52,251 bases of DNA from Saprospirales bacterium. Its GTDB lineage: Bacteria; Bacteroidota; Bacteroidia; Chitinophagales; Saprospiraceae. Each line of letters starts with the position of its first letter. Within the stretch, counting starts at the first letter, position 1. Of this stretch, positions 26,938 through 35,389 are shown one piece after another. Below the pieces are notes generated by a model. That model had not been told where the DNA came from, did not search any database, and saw nothing but the letters and a program-made list of their open reading frames with translations. Location of the stretch: NCBI GenBank assembly GCA_002698985.1, contig PAAY01000091.1, forward strand, positions 1 through 52,251, in the 5' to 3' direction. Both the position numbers and the translations under genes were made by a program.

Positions 26938-27390
26938 TCAATGGTCCCGCTTCATGACAGTGGCCATGAGGTAGGAAACCAAAAATCCGCCAATCAAGCT
27001 GATGATATAACCGGAAACCGTTTTGCCGAGGGTCATGGTGAAATCAACACCCGAGACATCCTGGCCGGCTTTTTCCATGGCAGCTTTTTGAAACTCAACC
27101 AGTGATGAATCGATGTAGCGAAGCATTGCGAAGAAAAAGACATAAAAGAAGCCCATGGCGATGACGTAAACCAAAAAGGCAATTTTCAGTGCATCACGCT
27201 TTTCAATTCGTTCGCCCTGTTCCGATCGCACCTTTTTGACTGCTGAGGCCATACCGATTCCGGCCACCAGCAGTGTACCCCAATAGACAAATGGGTTTAC
27301 AACCAGCGAATGATCGATGAAATAAAAAATCAACAGGTAAACAATGATGGCCAGGCCTGTATAAATGCCGATGAGACGGGTGCTTTGCAT
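26938..27390 (-). CDS. DUF4199 membrane protein (short paralogue)
   Basis: A 150-residue integral membrane protein with four predicted transmembrane segments: GIYTGLAIIVYLLIFYFI, then PFVYWGTLLVAGIGMASAV, then ALKIAFLVYVIAMGFFYVFFF, then a C-terminal segment beginning SGYIISLIGGFLVSYLMA. This fits the DUF4199 family, which is almost confined to Bacteroidota and of unknown function. Its neighbour at 27520 is a longer member. The pairing next to a GT2 enzyme and a dihydroorotase homologue resembles an arrangement I recall from other Bacteroidota genomes, not checked here. Confidence 0.8.
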   Translation of the reverse strand: MQSTRLIGIYTGLAIIVYLLIFYFIDHSLVVNPFVYWGTLLVAGIGMASAVKKVRSEQGERIEKRDALKIAFLVYVIAMGFFYVFFFAMLRYIDSSLVEFQKAAMEKAGQDVSGVDFTMTLGKTVSGYIISLIGGFLVSYLMATVMKRDH

Positions 27391-27466
27391 GGTTCAGGTG
27401 TTGGTGAATTGAAATTCCGGAGCGGCAAATTAACAAAGACTGTTGCAGCGAAGCTGTGAGGAAAAA

Positions 27467-27509
27467 CAAAAAAAAGCCCTGCCAGGTAGCAGAGCCTTTC
27501 TTTTTTTTC
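27467..27509 (-). terminator. Terminator after DUF4199 gene
   Basis: On the minus strand a stem formed by GGCTCTGC and GCAGGGCT (with G-U pairs) is followed by eight T residues. It lies 11 nt beyond the DUF4199 stop codon. The plus strand also has a T tract at 27498-27508, so it may work in both directions. Confidence 0.75.
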
Positions 27510-27519
27510 TTCGCAAAAC

Positions 27520-28098
27520 TCAGACATTGCCCGGAGGGTCTTTTTTCATGATGGCAGCTACAACCAGTGACATAATGAATGCGACCAGCACTGTACCAAG
27601 CAAAGATGCAATGGACATGAAGGCTGGACTGGTGAAAAAGTCCATCATTCCTGCTCCCTGTTCCATGGCTTCCTCGGTGGCTCCGTTTGCAATGGCCTGC
27701 TCCATGGCCATCTCCTTGATCTTATCCTGAAGTTCAGGGTCGATGACGTACATGTAGATGAGCATCCAAACGGCGGTGATGACACCCATCACAAGTCCTA
27801 CGAGGGTTCCCATACCCAGGCCCCGGCCGTACTTGATGTAGCCGCCGAGTTCGTTGTCGCGGTGGTGTTTGATGGCCAGGACGATGGCTACCAGGATACC
27901 GGCATAGCCGATAAATTGCTGGATCTTGTTGCCTGATGCCTGTGGATCTGCCGGATCGCTGAAACCGGTAAGTGTAAAGATGAGGCCGATCACAATGAGT
28001 GCAAGTGCCACCATTCCACCATAACGCATGGCGGTTGGCCGCATGGGCACATCGGCGGGGTCAATGATTCTTTCCTGATCGAGTACTTCTTCTGACAT
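27520..28098 (-). CDS. DUF4199 membrane protein (long paralogue)
   Basis: A 192-residue protein starting MSEEVLDQERIIDP. It has four transmembrane stretches (around residues 28-46, 63-80, 99-118 and 158-182) and the DUF4199 pattern. It carries an extra hydrophilic loop of alternating Glu, Met and Ala (KIKEMAMEQAIANGATEEAMEQGAG) between the last two helices. The start at 28098 is preferred over an in-frame ATG at 28164, whose extension is poor in hydrophobic residues and overlaps the leader. No function is known for the family. It lies 99 nt from the dihydroorotase-like gene upstream and ends in its own terminator. Confidence 0.82.
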   Translation of the reverse strand: MSEEVLDQERIIDPADVPMRPTAMRYGGMVALALIVIGLIFTLTGFSDPADPQASGNKIQQFIGYAGILVAIVLAIKHHRDNELGGYIKYGRGLGMGTLVGLVMGVITAVWMLIYMYVIDPELQDKIKEMAMEQAIANGATEEAMEQGAGMMDFFTSPAFMSIASLLGTVLVAFIMSLVVAAIMKKDPPGNV

Positions 28099-28197
28099 GG
28101 CGAGTTGATTTTGTTTTGAGTTGAAGACCGGGCATCGCTCCCGGTTGCGAGGTGAATATGACAAAATCTTCTCAGACCATCAAGCCGGCGGCGGAAA

Positions 28198-29463
28198 CTA
28201 ACGACTGAGGAGAGCCTTATTTCTACGAACGACACCGAGTACTTTCCCTTTCAGCGTCTGGCCCGTGAAAGGTGTGTTTTTTGACCTGGACCGTATTTGG
28301 TCAGCATGCAGGATCCAGTTTTCCGAAGGGGAGAAGATGGTGAAATCTGCCGGGGCACCCGCTTCCAGCTCAGGCACCGGCAGTCCGAGCAGCCGGCGGG
28401 GAGCCAGGCTCAGCTTTTCAACGAAGAATTCTGCATCGGCATCGGGGAAACTTTGCGCAGCGAGGGGAAAGGCGGTTTCAAGCCCGATGGCACCAAAATC
28501 GGCAAAAGGAAACTCGAGGTCTTTGGCTTCGGGGTCCAGCGGGGTGTGATTGCTTGTGATGAAATCAATGGTGCCGTCGAGCAGGCCTTCTTTCAGCGCC
28601 TGGCGGTCTTCTTCGCTGCGCAATGGCGGCATCACCTTGTAGTTCACGTCAAATTCCTCGAGGTCACTATCGGTGCAAGCGAGGTTCATGGCAGGCACCG
28701 AGGCTGTCACTTTCAGTCCTGCGGCTTTGGCTTTGCGCACCAGTTCTACCGAACCCTTGCAGGAAATGTTGAGCAGATGGAGGCGGCTGTTGCTGTATTC
28801 AGCCAGGTAGATATCTCGCTGCACCATCAGTTCTTCCGCCAGGGCGGGGATGCCCCGCAGGCCCATTGAGGTACTGGTCACCCCCTCGTGCATCTGTCCG
28901 CCGCGGGCCATGTTGGCATCCAGCGGCTGGTTGAGGACGACGCCGTCGAAAGGCTGTACATAGAGCAAAGCCCGCAGCATGAGGGCACTGCTCTGTATTT
29001 GTTTTTTTCCGTCGGAAAATGCCACGGCACCGGCCGCCCGCATGTCGTACAGCTCGGCAATGTCTTTGCCGGCGCAATCCACAGAAACGGCGCCTATGGG
29101 CAGGAAATCCACCAGGTTGTTGCGGGCCTGGTTGCGGACGTATTTCACTTCGGGTTTGGAGTGGATGGCAGGGTTGGTGTTCGGAAGGCATGCGATGGCG
29201 GTGAATCCACCTGCAGCAGCAGCTTCGGTCACGCTTTCAAAATCTTCCCGGTGTTCGAAACCCGGATCGCCAACGGTGGTTCCCACATCGACAAAACCGG
29301 GAGAAAGAAAGGCGCCTCCTGCATCAAAGACCTGTTCCGCAGGAACATCGAGCTCCGGTTCTATCAGTGTTACAGTCCCGTTTTCAATGAAAATATCGAC
29401 CTGCCGGCCATGCCACCTGGAGCTGGGGAGTACGATTCTGACGTTCTTTATCAACAGCTGCAT
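28198..29463 (-). CDS. Dihydroorotase homologue lacking metal ligands
   Basis: A 421-residue amidohydrolase-fold protein aligned over its full length with type I dihydroorotases (SPGFVD, GGFTAIACLPNTNP, MGLRGIPALAEELMVQRD, KVMPPLRSEEDRQAL). The active-site residues are replaced: the D-x-H-x-H-x-R motif reads DVGTTVG (residues 59-65), so both metal His and the substrate Arg are gone. The barrel His is Asn (VVLNQP, 178), H-x-x-H is HLLN (229-232), and the invariant D-H-A-P is N-H-T-P (305-308). Such pseudo-dihydroorotases occur in many Bacteroidota; elsewhere inactive homologues act as structural partners of aspartate transcarbamoylase. A true PyrC should lie elsewhere in the genome. The ATG at 29463 is preferred over one at 29481. 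Confidence 0.85.
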   Translation of the reverse strand: MQLLIKNVRIVLPSSRWHGRQVDIFIENGTVTLIEPELDVPAEQVFDAGGAFLSPGFVDVGTTVGDPGFEHREDFESVTEAAAAGGFTAIACLPNTNPAIHSKPEVKYVRNQARNNLVDFLPIGAVSVDCAGKDIAELYDMRAAGAVAFSDGKKQIQSSALMLRALLYVQPFDGVVLNQPLDANMARGGQMHEGVTSTSMGLRGIPALAEELMVQRDIYLAEYSNSRLHLLNISCKGSVELVRKAKAAGLKVTASVPAMNLACTDSDLEEFDVNYKVMPPLRSEEDRQALKEGLLDGTIDFITSNHTPLDPEAKDLEFPFADFGAIGLETAFPLAAQSFPDADAEFFVEKLSLAPRRLLGLPVPELEAGAPADFTIFSPSENWILHADQIRSRSKNTPFTGQTLKGKVLGVVRRNKALLSR

Positions 29464-29703
29464 TTCCGAAATTTCGGGCAAAAATAGGCGCTCAAACCTA
29501 TTTATGTGAATGGTGCCCCGAATGTCCCGATTCCTTTGTTCTTTACCCGGTGAATATGGGGATCAGATCCTCGGTTTTTCCAGCGGCCAGAGGCCGCAAT
29601 TTCGATGCGTCAACTAGCGCAGCTCGTGACGAGCAAGTCCGGGGATTTTGGCTTTTTACCCGGCGGGGCTCAAATCCTCAGTTCTTCAGTTCTTCAAATC
29701 CTC

Positions 29704-29721
29704 CCCCGAAAGCTTTCGGGG
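29704..29721. repeat. Perfect GC-rich palindrome
   Basis: CCCCGAAAGCTTTCGGGG, an 18-nt perfect palindrome, lies immediately after the stop codon of the minus-strand membrane protein gene. Just before it on the plus strand is a run of TCAGTTCTTCAGTTCTTCAA-like 9-mer repeats. It belongs to the same loose class of intergenic hairpins seen at 381, 8792, 33261, 36253, 44731 and 49456. Confidence 0.7.
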
Positions 29722-29722
29722 T

Positions 29723-30673
29723 TCATTCCTTCGTCTCCGCATTCCCCGTGTTGATCACCACGGCAGGGCCATTGCGGGATTCCTCGTTGCCGGAGCTTCT
29801 GATGTTGATGATTTTTTTCAGAATGTCGAACCAGAATGGGGCGCCCAGAGAGATGGCGAGGGCTGTGAGCAACCATCCGAAGATTCTGATGGTCCAGTCT
29901 TCGGCGCCCACGCTGAGGTCACCGGGTTGCCAACCGAGGCCGAGGATGTTGCTCATGTTGCTGAAATCGTCGGATTCCACGAATTCCCTGACACCGGTTC
30001 GTATTTGCTCTATGCTGAGGGAATCGCCAGGGGCAAGTTGCCGTGGCAGTTCCGGGTTGTTCTGCACGAAGGCTTCGGCCAGCAGGTTGAGTTGTTCACG
30101 GGCAGCCACGTTGGTGGTCAGGTGGCGATACATCTGGATGGCGTCGGCGTTGAGTCCGGCAGCAATGCCAAGTCCTACCAGCAAGGTGACCAGCTGCATG
30201 TGGCGCTTGTACCAGCCGCTGGCCTGCCACATAATATCGTCGAACCAGCTTTGGAGCCGATTTTTGAAATCTTCTACCGATTCGGCTCCTTCCGATTCCA
30301 GGTGCTCCAGCACTTCGCGGAGATTGCTTCCTTCGGGTAAACCTTCGATGAGGTCTTTGGCCGATTCCAGGGCTTTGCCCTTCTTCTTCAAAACGCCGGT
30401 GAGGATGTTGGCGAAGTTGGCATTGCTCAGGTAGGAGGGTACCCTCGATATTCTAAGCGGTGCCTTGTACTGAAACAACTGTCTGAAATAGGGATGCTTC
30501 ATGAAGCGCTCGAATACATCCGGGTTGTCTTTGTATTCCAGCAAGCGTTTCAAACCTTCCTCCAGGTAGTATCCCCGCCAGCCCCGCCAGGAGGACAACA
30601 GTTCGTTGATGGTGGTGCCCAAGAGGCTGAGCAGTAAAAAGGTGAAAACCATTCCGGCTATGACTTCCAGCAT
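29723..30673 (-). CDS. Uncharacterised membrane protein
   Basis: A 316-residue protein with an N-terminal transmembrane segment (MLEVIAGMVFTFLLLSLLG), a soluble helical region with a charged segment (LKKKGKALESAKDLIEGLPE), a second membrane helix near 163-180 (LVTLLVGLGIAAGLNADA), and a C-terminal one near 268-290 (IRIFGWLLTALAISLGAPFWF) followed by DILKKI. The GAPFWFDIL ending is shared with a widespread family of hypothetical membrane proteins found in several phyla. No role is known to me. It stands alone between the pseudo-dihydroorotase and the divergent PLP-enzyme gene. Confidence 0.75.
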   Translation of the reverse strand: MLEVIAGMVFTFLLLSLLGTTINELLSSWRGWRGYYLEEGLKRLLEYKDNPDVFERFMKHPYFRQLFQYKAPLRISRVPSYLSNANFANILTGVLKKKGKALESAKDLIEGLPEGSNLREVLEHLESEGAESVEDFKNRLQSWFDDIMWQASGWYKRHMQLVTLLVGLGIAAGLNADAIQMYRHLTTNVAAREQLNLLAEAFVQNNPELPRQLAPGDSLSIEQIRTGVREFVESDDFSNMSNILGLGWQPGDLSVGAEDWTIRIFGWLLTALAISLGAPFWFDILKKIINIRSSGNEESRNGPAVVINTGNAETKE

Positions 30674-30726
30674 GACGTATTAGTTTTGAGGCTAAAGTTA
30701 TGGTCTCGTACTCACTTTTTTATTGA

Positions 30727-31647
30727 ATGCCCGATTTACCTTCTCCCATCGTTGAAATAGAGGATCCCGCCCTTGTGCAGGCTGGCGTCCGCATCTGGCT
30801 GAAAAGGGACGATCTCATCCATCCACACATTTCCGGCAATAAGTGGCGGAAGCTGAAATACAACATTGCGAAAGCGAAGGAAAAGGGCAATACCACTTTG
30901 CTCACTTTTGGCGGAGCCTACTCCAACCACCTGGCAGCCACCGCTGCAGCCGGCCTTGAATACGGTTTCAAAACAATCGGTATCGTAAGAGGTGAGCGAC
31001 CTCCGGTACTCAACCCGACCCTGCGTTTTCTGCTGGATTGTGGCATGCAGCTGCATTTCGTGTCTCGGAAAGACTACCGGGAGAAATCACCCGAGCATTG
31101 GCTGGAGGTGCTGGCTCTGGACCGTGCTACCACCTGCGTTTTACCCGAAGGGGGGTCCAATTGTCTGGCACTGAAAGGCTGTGCCGAATTGCCCGGGGAG
31201 GTGGAACAACAGCTGGGTTTCCTGCCTGATGTGTTTTTCGCTGCCTGCGGCACAGGAGCCACCCTGGCCGGCATCGCCGCCGGACTGAAAGGCCGGAGCA
31301 GGGCAATGGGCGTCTCGGTATTGAAAGGCGATTTTCACCGAAAGGATGTATCAGCGCTGTTGCGGCATTGCGACGAAAGTGCAGTAAATTGGGAAGTGCT
31401 GACCGATTATCACTTTGGTGGCTACGCCAGGTTTGATGACCGCCTGATCAGCTTCATCAATGCCTTCCGGGCCAGGCATCGGATACGTCTGGACCCGATC
31501 TACACCGGCAAGCTCCTTTTTGCGGTATTTGATCAGGTGCGCAGCGGAGCATTTCCCGAAGGAACGGACATCCTGGTGCTGCACAGTGGAGGGCTGCAAG
31601 GCATCGCCGGCTTCAATGAACGCTTTGGTGACTTGATAGCGGAATGA
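30727..31647 (+). CDS. ACC deaminase/D-cysteine desulfhydrase family PLP enzyme
   Basis: A 306-residue fold-type II PLP enzyme. The N-terminus WLKRDDLIHPHISGNKWRK places the Schiff-base lysine at Lys39; the phosphate/substrate loop FGGAYSNH follows at 61-68. A Gly-rich AACGTGATLAGIAAG binds the cofactor phosphate. It is at the short end of the family. Members deaminate 1-aminocyclopropane-1-carboxylate or desulfurise D-cysteine; the Bacteroidota versions are usually thought closer to D-cysteine desulfhydrase, and the substrate cannot be fixed from the sequence. A TAGTTTTG at 30681 could be a -7 element, but no matching -33 was seen. Confidence 0.9.
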   Translation: MPDLPSPIVEIEDPALVQAGVRIWLKRDDLIHPHISGNKWRKLKYNIAKAKEKGNTTLLTFGGAYSNHLAATAAAGLEYGFKTIGIVRGERPPVLNPTLRFLLDCGMQLHFVSRKDYREKSPEHWLEVLALDRATTCVLPEGGSNCLALKGCAELPGEVEQQLGFLPDVFFAACGTGATLAGIAAGLKGRSRAMGVSVLKGDFHRKDVSALLRHCDESAVNWEVLTDYHFGGYARFDDRLISFINAFRARHRIRLDPIYTGKLLFAVFDQVRSGAFPEGTDILVLHSGGLQGIAGFNERFGDLIAE

Positions 31648-31796
31648 GTGAGGAAGGCTTTGTGGGTTTGGTTCGCGCCGCTCACCATTCTTTTCTTCTT
31701 CTCAACCAGTTGTCAAGGGGGGTGAGTAAATCCACGCTATTCATTTCATAAAACCATTTGGTTTTGTGTATTTCCATACAAATTTCTCCAACCGAG

Positions 31797-31830
31797 ATTG
31801 GCTGACTGCAGAAAAGTGAAGGTATATTTG
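31797..31830 (+). promoter_or_regulatory. Probable promoter for T9SS type A protein
   Basis: TATATTTG (31823-31830) matches the Bacteroidota -7 element exactly. The best -33 is ATTG at 31797-31800 with a 22-nt spacer, one base longer than the usual range. The start codon at 31889 is about 58 nt downstream. Confidence 0.5.
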
Positions 31831-31888
31831 AGCAAGACAGGCAGGGTTCGTCCGCCTGGATGTTAGCCCAAATCCCAAAATTTCAGTC

Positions 31889-32929
31889 ATGAAAAATCTT
31901 TTCCTCACCTCCTTATTTGCCTTTATTGGGCTGTGTGGCCTTGCGCAGCAGCAGCCTACCGATTGCACCGTCACGCAGCAGATTAGAGATTATTACACGG
32001 GTGACGCCGAAATACTTGCCGTGAGGATGATGCAGTCGAGTGCCTGGGCCGACAGCATCGAAATAGAACCCGTTTTCGTAGAGGAGGCGCTGAAGTGGCT
32101 CGCAGCCGTGCACAATGCCCAGGGTTTGCCGGCGCGAGATACGGTTGTTTCTTGTCTTGACATCCATGCAGACACCTTGATTCAATCCATGCGTCATATC
32201 AGCTTGTACGCTGACACGACCGTTCAATGGGGCTGGAACCTGGCCGCTGGTATTTTTCCAACGGGACACGCCGAGGTGGATACCCTTATGGTGCGCTATG
32301 ACTTGGAGGTGGTGGAATACGAATATCTTGAAAACTTCCCCTTCCATTTCTTTCTCCTCAAAACCAATCGACCGTTGAATACGCTGGCACTCGCCAAGCG
32401 CTTTCGATCTATAGAGGGTGTGTTCAGTGTCTCGAACGATTACATACTAGGGTACAAGTACCAGGACATCAATATCTATTATCCCAATGTAGATACCTTG
32501 ATGGTGGTGAGCTATCAATATGGTGCAAGTAGCGATTTGTTCGACTGGTCCCGGCATTGGAAGTTCGGCGTGTCGACGGATTGTTCCAATATCACCTTTT
32601 TAGGTAGCTCAGGTGAACCCTTAATGGTCACCTGTGCCAGCACCACCGGGGAGCGAAACTCCTTCCCAGGCTCTGTGAAAGCCTATCCCTTACCTGCCAG
32701 CGATGTAGTGACCGTGGAAATTGTCAGTGAGATTAACACATCGGCTACCTTGCGGCTTTTGACTCTATCCGGCCGTGAAATCGAGCGGCGTCAACTTGGC
32801 CTCCGTGCAGGCTGGCCAAATGACATTGCTTTCGACCTTGCCCGGTATCAAAGTGGATTGTATGTGTTGCTCATCCATACCAATGCCGGATCGCTGGCCT
32901 TGAAAATCCCTGTTTACCATATCGACTGA
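31889..32929 (+). CDS. Secreted protein with divergent T9SS type A tail
   Basis: A 346-residue secreted protein with a signal peptide (MKNLFLTSLFAFIGLCGLAQ). The body has no recognised domain; it contains repeated acidic and aromatic segments and a short Cys pair region. The C-terminus (about 265-346) follows the type IX sorting layout: KAYPLPASDVVTVEI (in place of the usual YPNP), ATLRLLTLSGREI, then YQSGLYVLLIHTNAGSLALK. Export by the type IX system is therefore likely. It is flanked by non-coding DNA and has a probable promoter of its own. Confidence 0.75.
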   Translation: MKNLFLTSLFAFIGLCGLAQQQPTDCTVTQQIRDYYTGDAEILAVRMMQSSAWADSIEIEPVFVEEALKWLAAVHNAQGLPARDTVVSCLDIHADTLIQSMRHISLYADTTVQWGWNLAAGIFPTGHAEVDTLMVRYDLEVVEYEYLENFPFHFFLLKTNRPLNTLALAKRFRSIEGVFSVSNDYILGYKYQDINIYYPNVDTLMVVSYQYGASSDLFDWSRHWKFGVSTDCSNITFLGSSGEPLMVTCASTTGERNSFPGSVKAYPLPASDVVTVEIVSEINTSATLRLLTLSGREIERRQLGLRAGWPNDIAFDLARYQSGLYVLLIHTNAGSLALKIPVYHID

Positions 32930-33223
32930 TGCCTGATATTCTAGCCCACAAATCCATTTTCTGAAATCCTTTCGCCGTGCACCATGTTGAGGAGAGCCTA
33001 GCTTGGTGGCTTACAATAGGGTGGCGCTGGTCATCGATCTGCTGCCTGAACAGGGAGCTCATTCAGTGCCTTAGGAACTAATTGCATGGCTTAAGAAGCA
33101 GCGGGGTGTAATTGAGGAGCTGACTGAAAGTCAGCGCCTCACATGCATACTTCACGGGTTGTTACTTCAACAAGCAAGAGATAGTTGCTAGCTAAAATCG
33201 AGAACGAGCAGGCCTTTTGTGGC
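32930..33223. other. Intergenic region with possible coding remnant
   Basis: No intact gene. One plus-strand frame (33006-33191) is open for 61 codons except for a single in-frame stop and reads like a helical protein (VALVIDLLPEQGAHSV, then ELIAWLKKQRGVIEELTESQ). No family was recognised, so this is only a possible remnant. Confidence 0.3.
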
Positions 33224-33299
33224 AAACCCCTCTAAACCCCTCTAAACCTCTCTAAACCTCCCGATCCCGAAGGATTTCGGGATTCGGGATAAACCCCTC
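33224..33299. repeat. Period-10 repeat plus hairpin, inverted copy of 8739-8838 element
   Basis: Tandem CTCTAAACCC-type 10-mers (33224-33260) lead into a hairpin of ATCCCGAA/TTCGGGAT words (33261-33290). Read on the minus strand this is almost the same arrangement and sequence as the element at 8739-8838. It sits directly after the S9 peptidase stop codon. Confidence 0.85.
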
Positions 33300-33304
33300 A
33301 CAAC

Positions 33305-35338
33305 CTACTTCAACCACCTGTCCAGCCAGTTGTAAAACTCCCTTTGCCAGAGGATGCCGTTCTGGCAGCTGAGAACCCAGTGGTTTTCTTCCGGGAAATA
33401 GAGGAACCGGCTGGGAATGCCCATCAGCCGGGCAGCTGTAAAAGCCTGCATGGCTTCTGTGTCGGGGATCCGGAAGTCCTTGCCCCCGTGGATGATGAGG
33501 ATGGGGGTATCCCAGTTAGCCACGTATTTGTGCGGGCTGTCCACCTGCCAGGTTTCGGGTTGGGGTTGTTGCCAATAGGGGCCGCCGAGGTCGTGGTTGA
33601 CGAAGAAAAGCTCTTCGGTGGAACCATACATGCTTTCCATGTTGAAAATGCCGTCGTGGGCGATGAAAGCTTTGAAGCGCTTGTTGTGATTGCCGGCCAG
33701 CCAGAATACGCTGTATCCGCCAAAACTGGCACCCACGGCGCCCAGTCGAGTTTCATCTACAAAAGGCTCTTTGGCCATCTGGTCGATGGCGGTGAGCAGG
33801 TCTTGCATGGCCTGTCCGCCCCAGTTACCGGCGATTTCGTCGTTCCATTGTTGACCGAAGGAAGGCAAGCCACGCCGGTTGGGAGCCACCACGATGTAGC
33901 CGTTGGCAGCCATCATCTGGAAGTTCCAACGGTAGCTCCAGAACTGGCTCACGGTGCTTTGCGGCCCGCCCTGGCAGTAGAGCAGGGTGGGGTACTTCTT
34001 TGCGGGGTCGAAGTCGGGCGGGTAGATGATCCAGGTGAGCATTTTCTTGCCGTCGGTGGTTTTCATCCAGCGGCCTTCCACCTTGCCGGTTTTCACCCTC
34101 GAGAGCAGGTCCTTGTTGGTGTAGGTGAGCTGCATGCTGCGGCCCCCGTCGAAAGGCTGGCTGAACAGCTCGTGTGGCTCCTGCATAGAGCAGCGGCTGG
34201 TGATCAGGCGGTCGTTTGCGACGATGAAAGGACCGAAATTGAACTGACCGGCGGTGTGCTGGGTGAGCTGGTTTCCACGGTCCATGTCTATGGAAAAGAG
34301 CTGGATGGTTCCCTGGATTTCACTCTGGAAAAAGATGCGCTGTCCGTCTTTCGACCATTGCGGGCCGATGGCATTCTGGTCGAGCCCGGCGGTCAGCTCC
34401 CATTTTTTCTTCGTCTTAAAATCATAGAGGAATATGCGGTGGCGGTCGCTTTCATAGCCGGGAGTTTCCTGGCTTTCCCAGGCCAGGTAGCGGCCATCGG
34501 GCGAGAAAGCCGGGTTCATGTCGTAACCTTCCATTCCCTCGGTCAGGTTGGTGGTGCTTTTCTCCACCAGGTCGTAGAGGTAAATGTCGGAATTGGTGCT
34601 GACGGCAGCTTCCACCCCTTTGAGCTTTTTGCAGGTGTAGGCAATGTAGCGGCTGTCAGGGCTCCAGGCGATTTGCTCCATGCCGCCAAAGGGCTTCAAC
34701 GGCGTGTCGAAAGGTTCTTTCACGATGTTTTGCGGGGCGCCAGTCAGCTGGCCATCGGCATAATCCACCACGAAGATGTTGCTGTAGGCACCATCCTCCC
34801 AGGTATCCCAGTGGCGGTAAATGAGGTCGTCTATGATGCGGGCATTTGCCTTCGGTAAATCGGGGTGAATGTCCAGCGTCGTTTTGTCGTACTGCACATC
34901 CCGGATGAAGAGCAGTTTTTTGCCGTCAGGCGAGTACAGGAAACCTCCCATGTCGAGGTCTGACACCTGCCGGGCGCTGGAACCATCGGGGTTCATTTCC
35001 CAGAATTTGCCGCTGAGGAGGTAACCGATTTTCTTTCCGTCAGGGCGGAAGCGGGCTTCGTATTCGTTGCCGTCGGTGTTGGTGAGTTGTTTGGCTTGAC
35101 CGGCATTGCTACCGTCGGTGCGGATGGTGTACAGGTCCCGGTAGCCCCGGTTTTCACCGATGTGATAATTGGTCACTCCGTAAAGCACCTGGGTGCCGTT
35201 GGGCGACACATCGTAGAGGCTGACCCGGCCGAGGCTCCAAAGCAATTCAGGGGTGTAGGTAGCAGATTCAGGCCTTTGTCCGATGGCGAGTTGCGAAGCG
35301 AGGAACAGACAAAACAGCGTTGTGTGAAAAGTTCTCAT
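33305..35338 (-). CDS. S9 family prolyl oligopeptidase-like peptidase
   Basis: A 677-residue secreted serine peptidase. A signal peptide (MRTFHTTLFCLFLASQLAIG) precedes a WD40/TolB-like beta-propeller with repeated SPDGKKLLF, SPDSRYIAY and SPDGRYLAW motifs, then an alpha/beta-hydrolase domain. The nucleophile is in GASFGGYS (about residue 535), the Asp in HGGKDFRIPD, and the His in PEENHWVL. The layout matches dipeptidyl aminopeptidase/acylaminoacyl peptidase enzymes of S9, which cleave short peptides in the periplasm or outside the cell. The ATG at 35338 gives a clean signal peptide; another at 35359 only adds seven residues. It lies 51 nt downstream of the pseudouridine synthase gene. Confidence 0.93.
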   Translation of the reverse strand: MRTFHTTLFCLFLASQLAIGQRPESATYTPELLWSLGRVSLYDVSPNGTQVLYGVTNYHIGENRGYRDLYTIRTDGSNAGQAKQLTNTDGNEYEARFRPDGKKIGYLLSGKFWEMNPDGSSARQVSDLDMGGFLYSPDGKKLLFIRDVQYDKTTLDIHPDLPKANARIIDDLIYRHWDTWEDGAYSNIFVVDYADGQLTGAPQNIVKEPFDTPLKPFGGMEQIAWSPDSRYIAYTCKKLKGVEAAVSTNSDIYLYDLVEKSTTNLTEGMEGYDMNPAFSPDGRYLAWESQETPGYESDRHRIFLYDFKTKKKWELTAGLDQNAIGPQWSKDGQRIFFQSEIQGTIQLFSIDMDRGNQLTQHTAGQFNFGPFIVANDRLITSRCSMQEPHELFSQPFDGGRSMQLTYTNKDLLSRVKTGKVEGRWMKTTDGKKMLTWIIYPPDFDPAKKYPTLLYCQGGPQSTVSQFWSYRWNFQMMAANGYIVVAPNRRGLPSFGQQWNDEIAGNWGGQAMQDLLTAIDQMAKEPFVDETRLGAVGASFGGYSVFWLAGNHNKRFKAFIAHDGIFNMESMYGSTEELFFVNHDLGGPYWQQPQPETWQVDSPHKYVANWDTPILIIHGGKDFRIPDTEAMQAFTAARLMGIPSRFLYFPEENHWVLSCQNGILWQREFYNWLDRWLK

Positions 35339-35389
35339 GGTCAGGATATTTTCTGTCAACGGATTTTACCGAAGGAGGAAAAGCCTGTA

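Noticed and set aside
33006-33191. 61-codon plus frame with one stop
   Set aside because: Looks protein-like but one stop in 61 codons is not statistically striking and no family was recognised.
33344-34858. 504-codon plus-strand ORF opposite the S9 peptidase
   Set aside because: It is the antisense frame of a well-supported peptidase with clear catalytic motifs; its translation has no recognisable domain.
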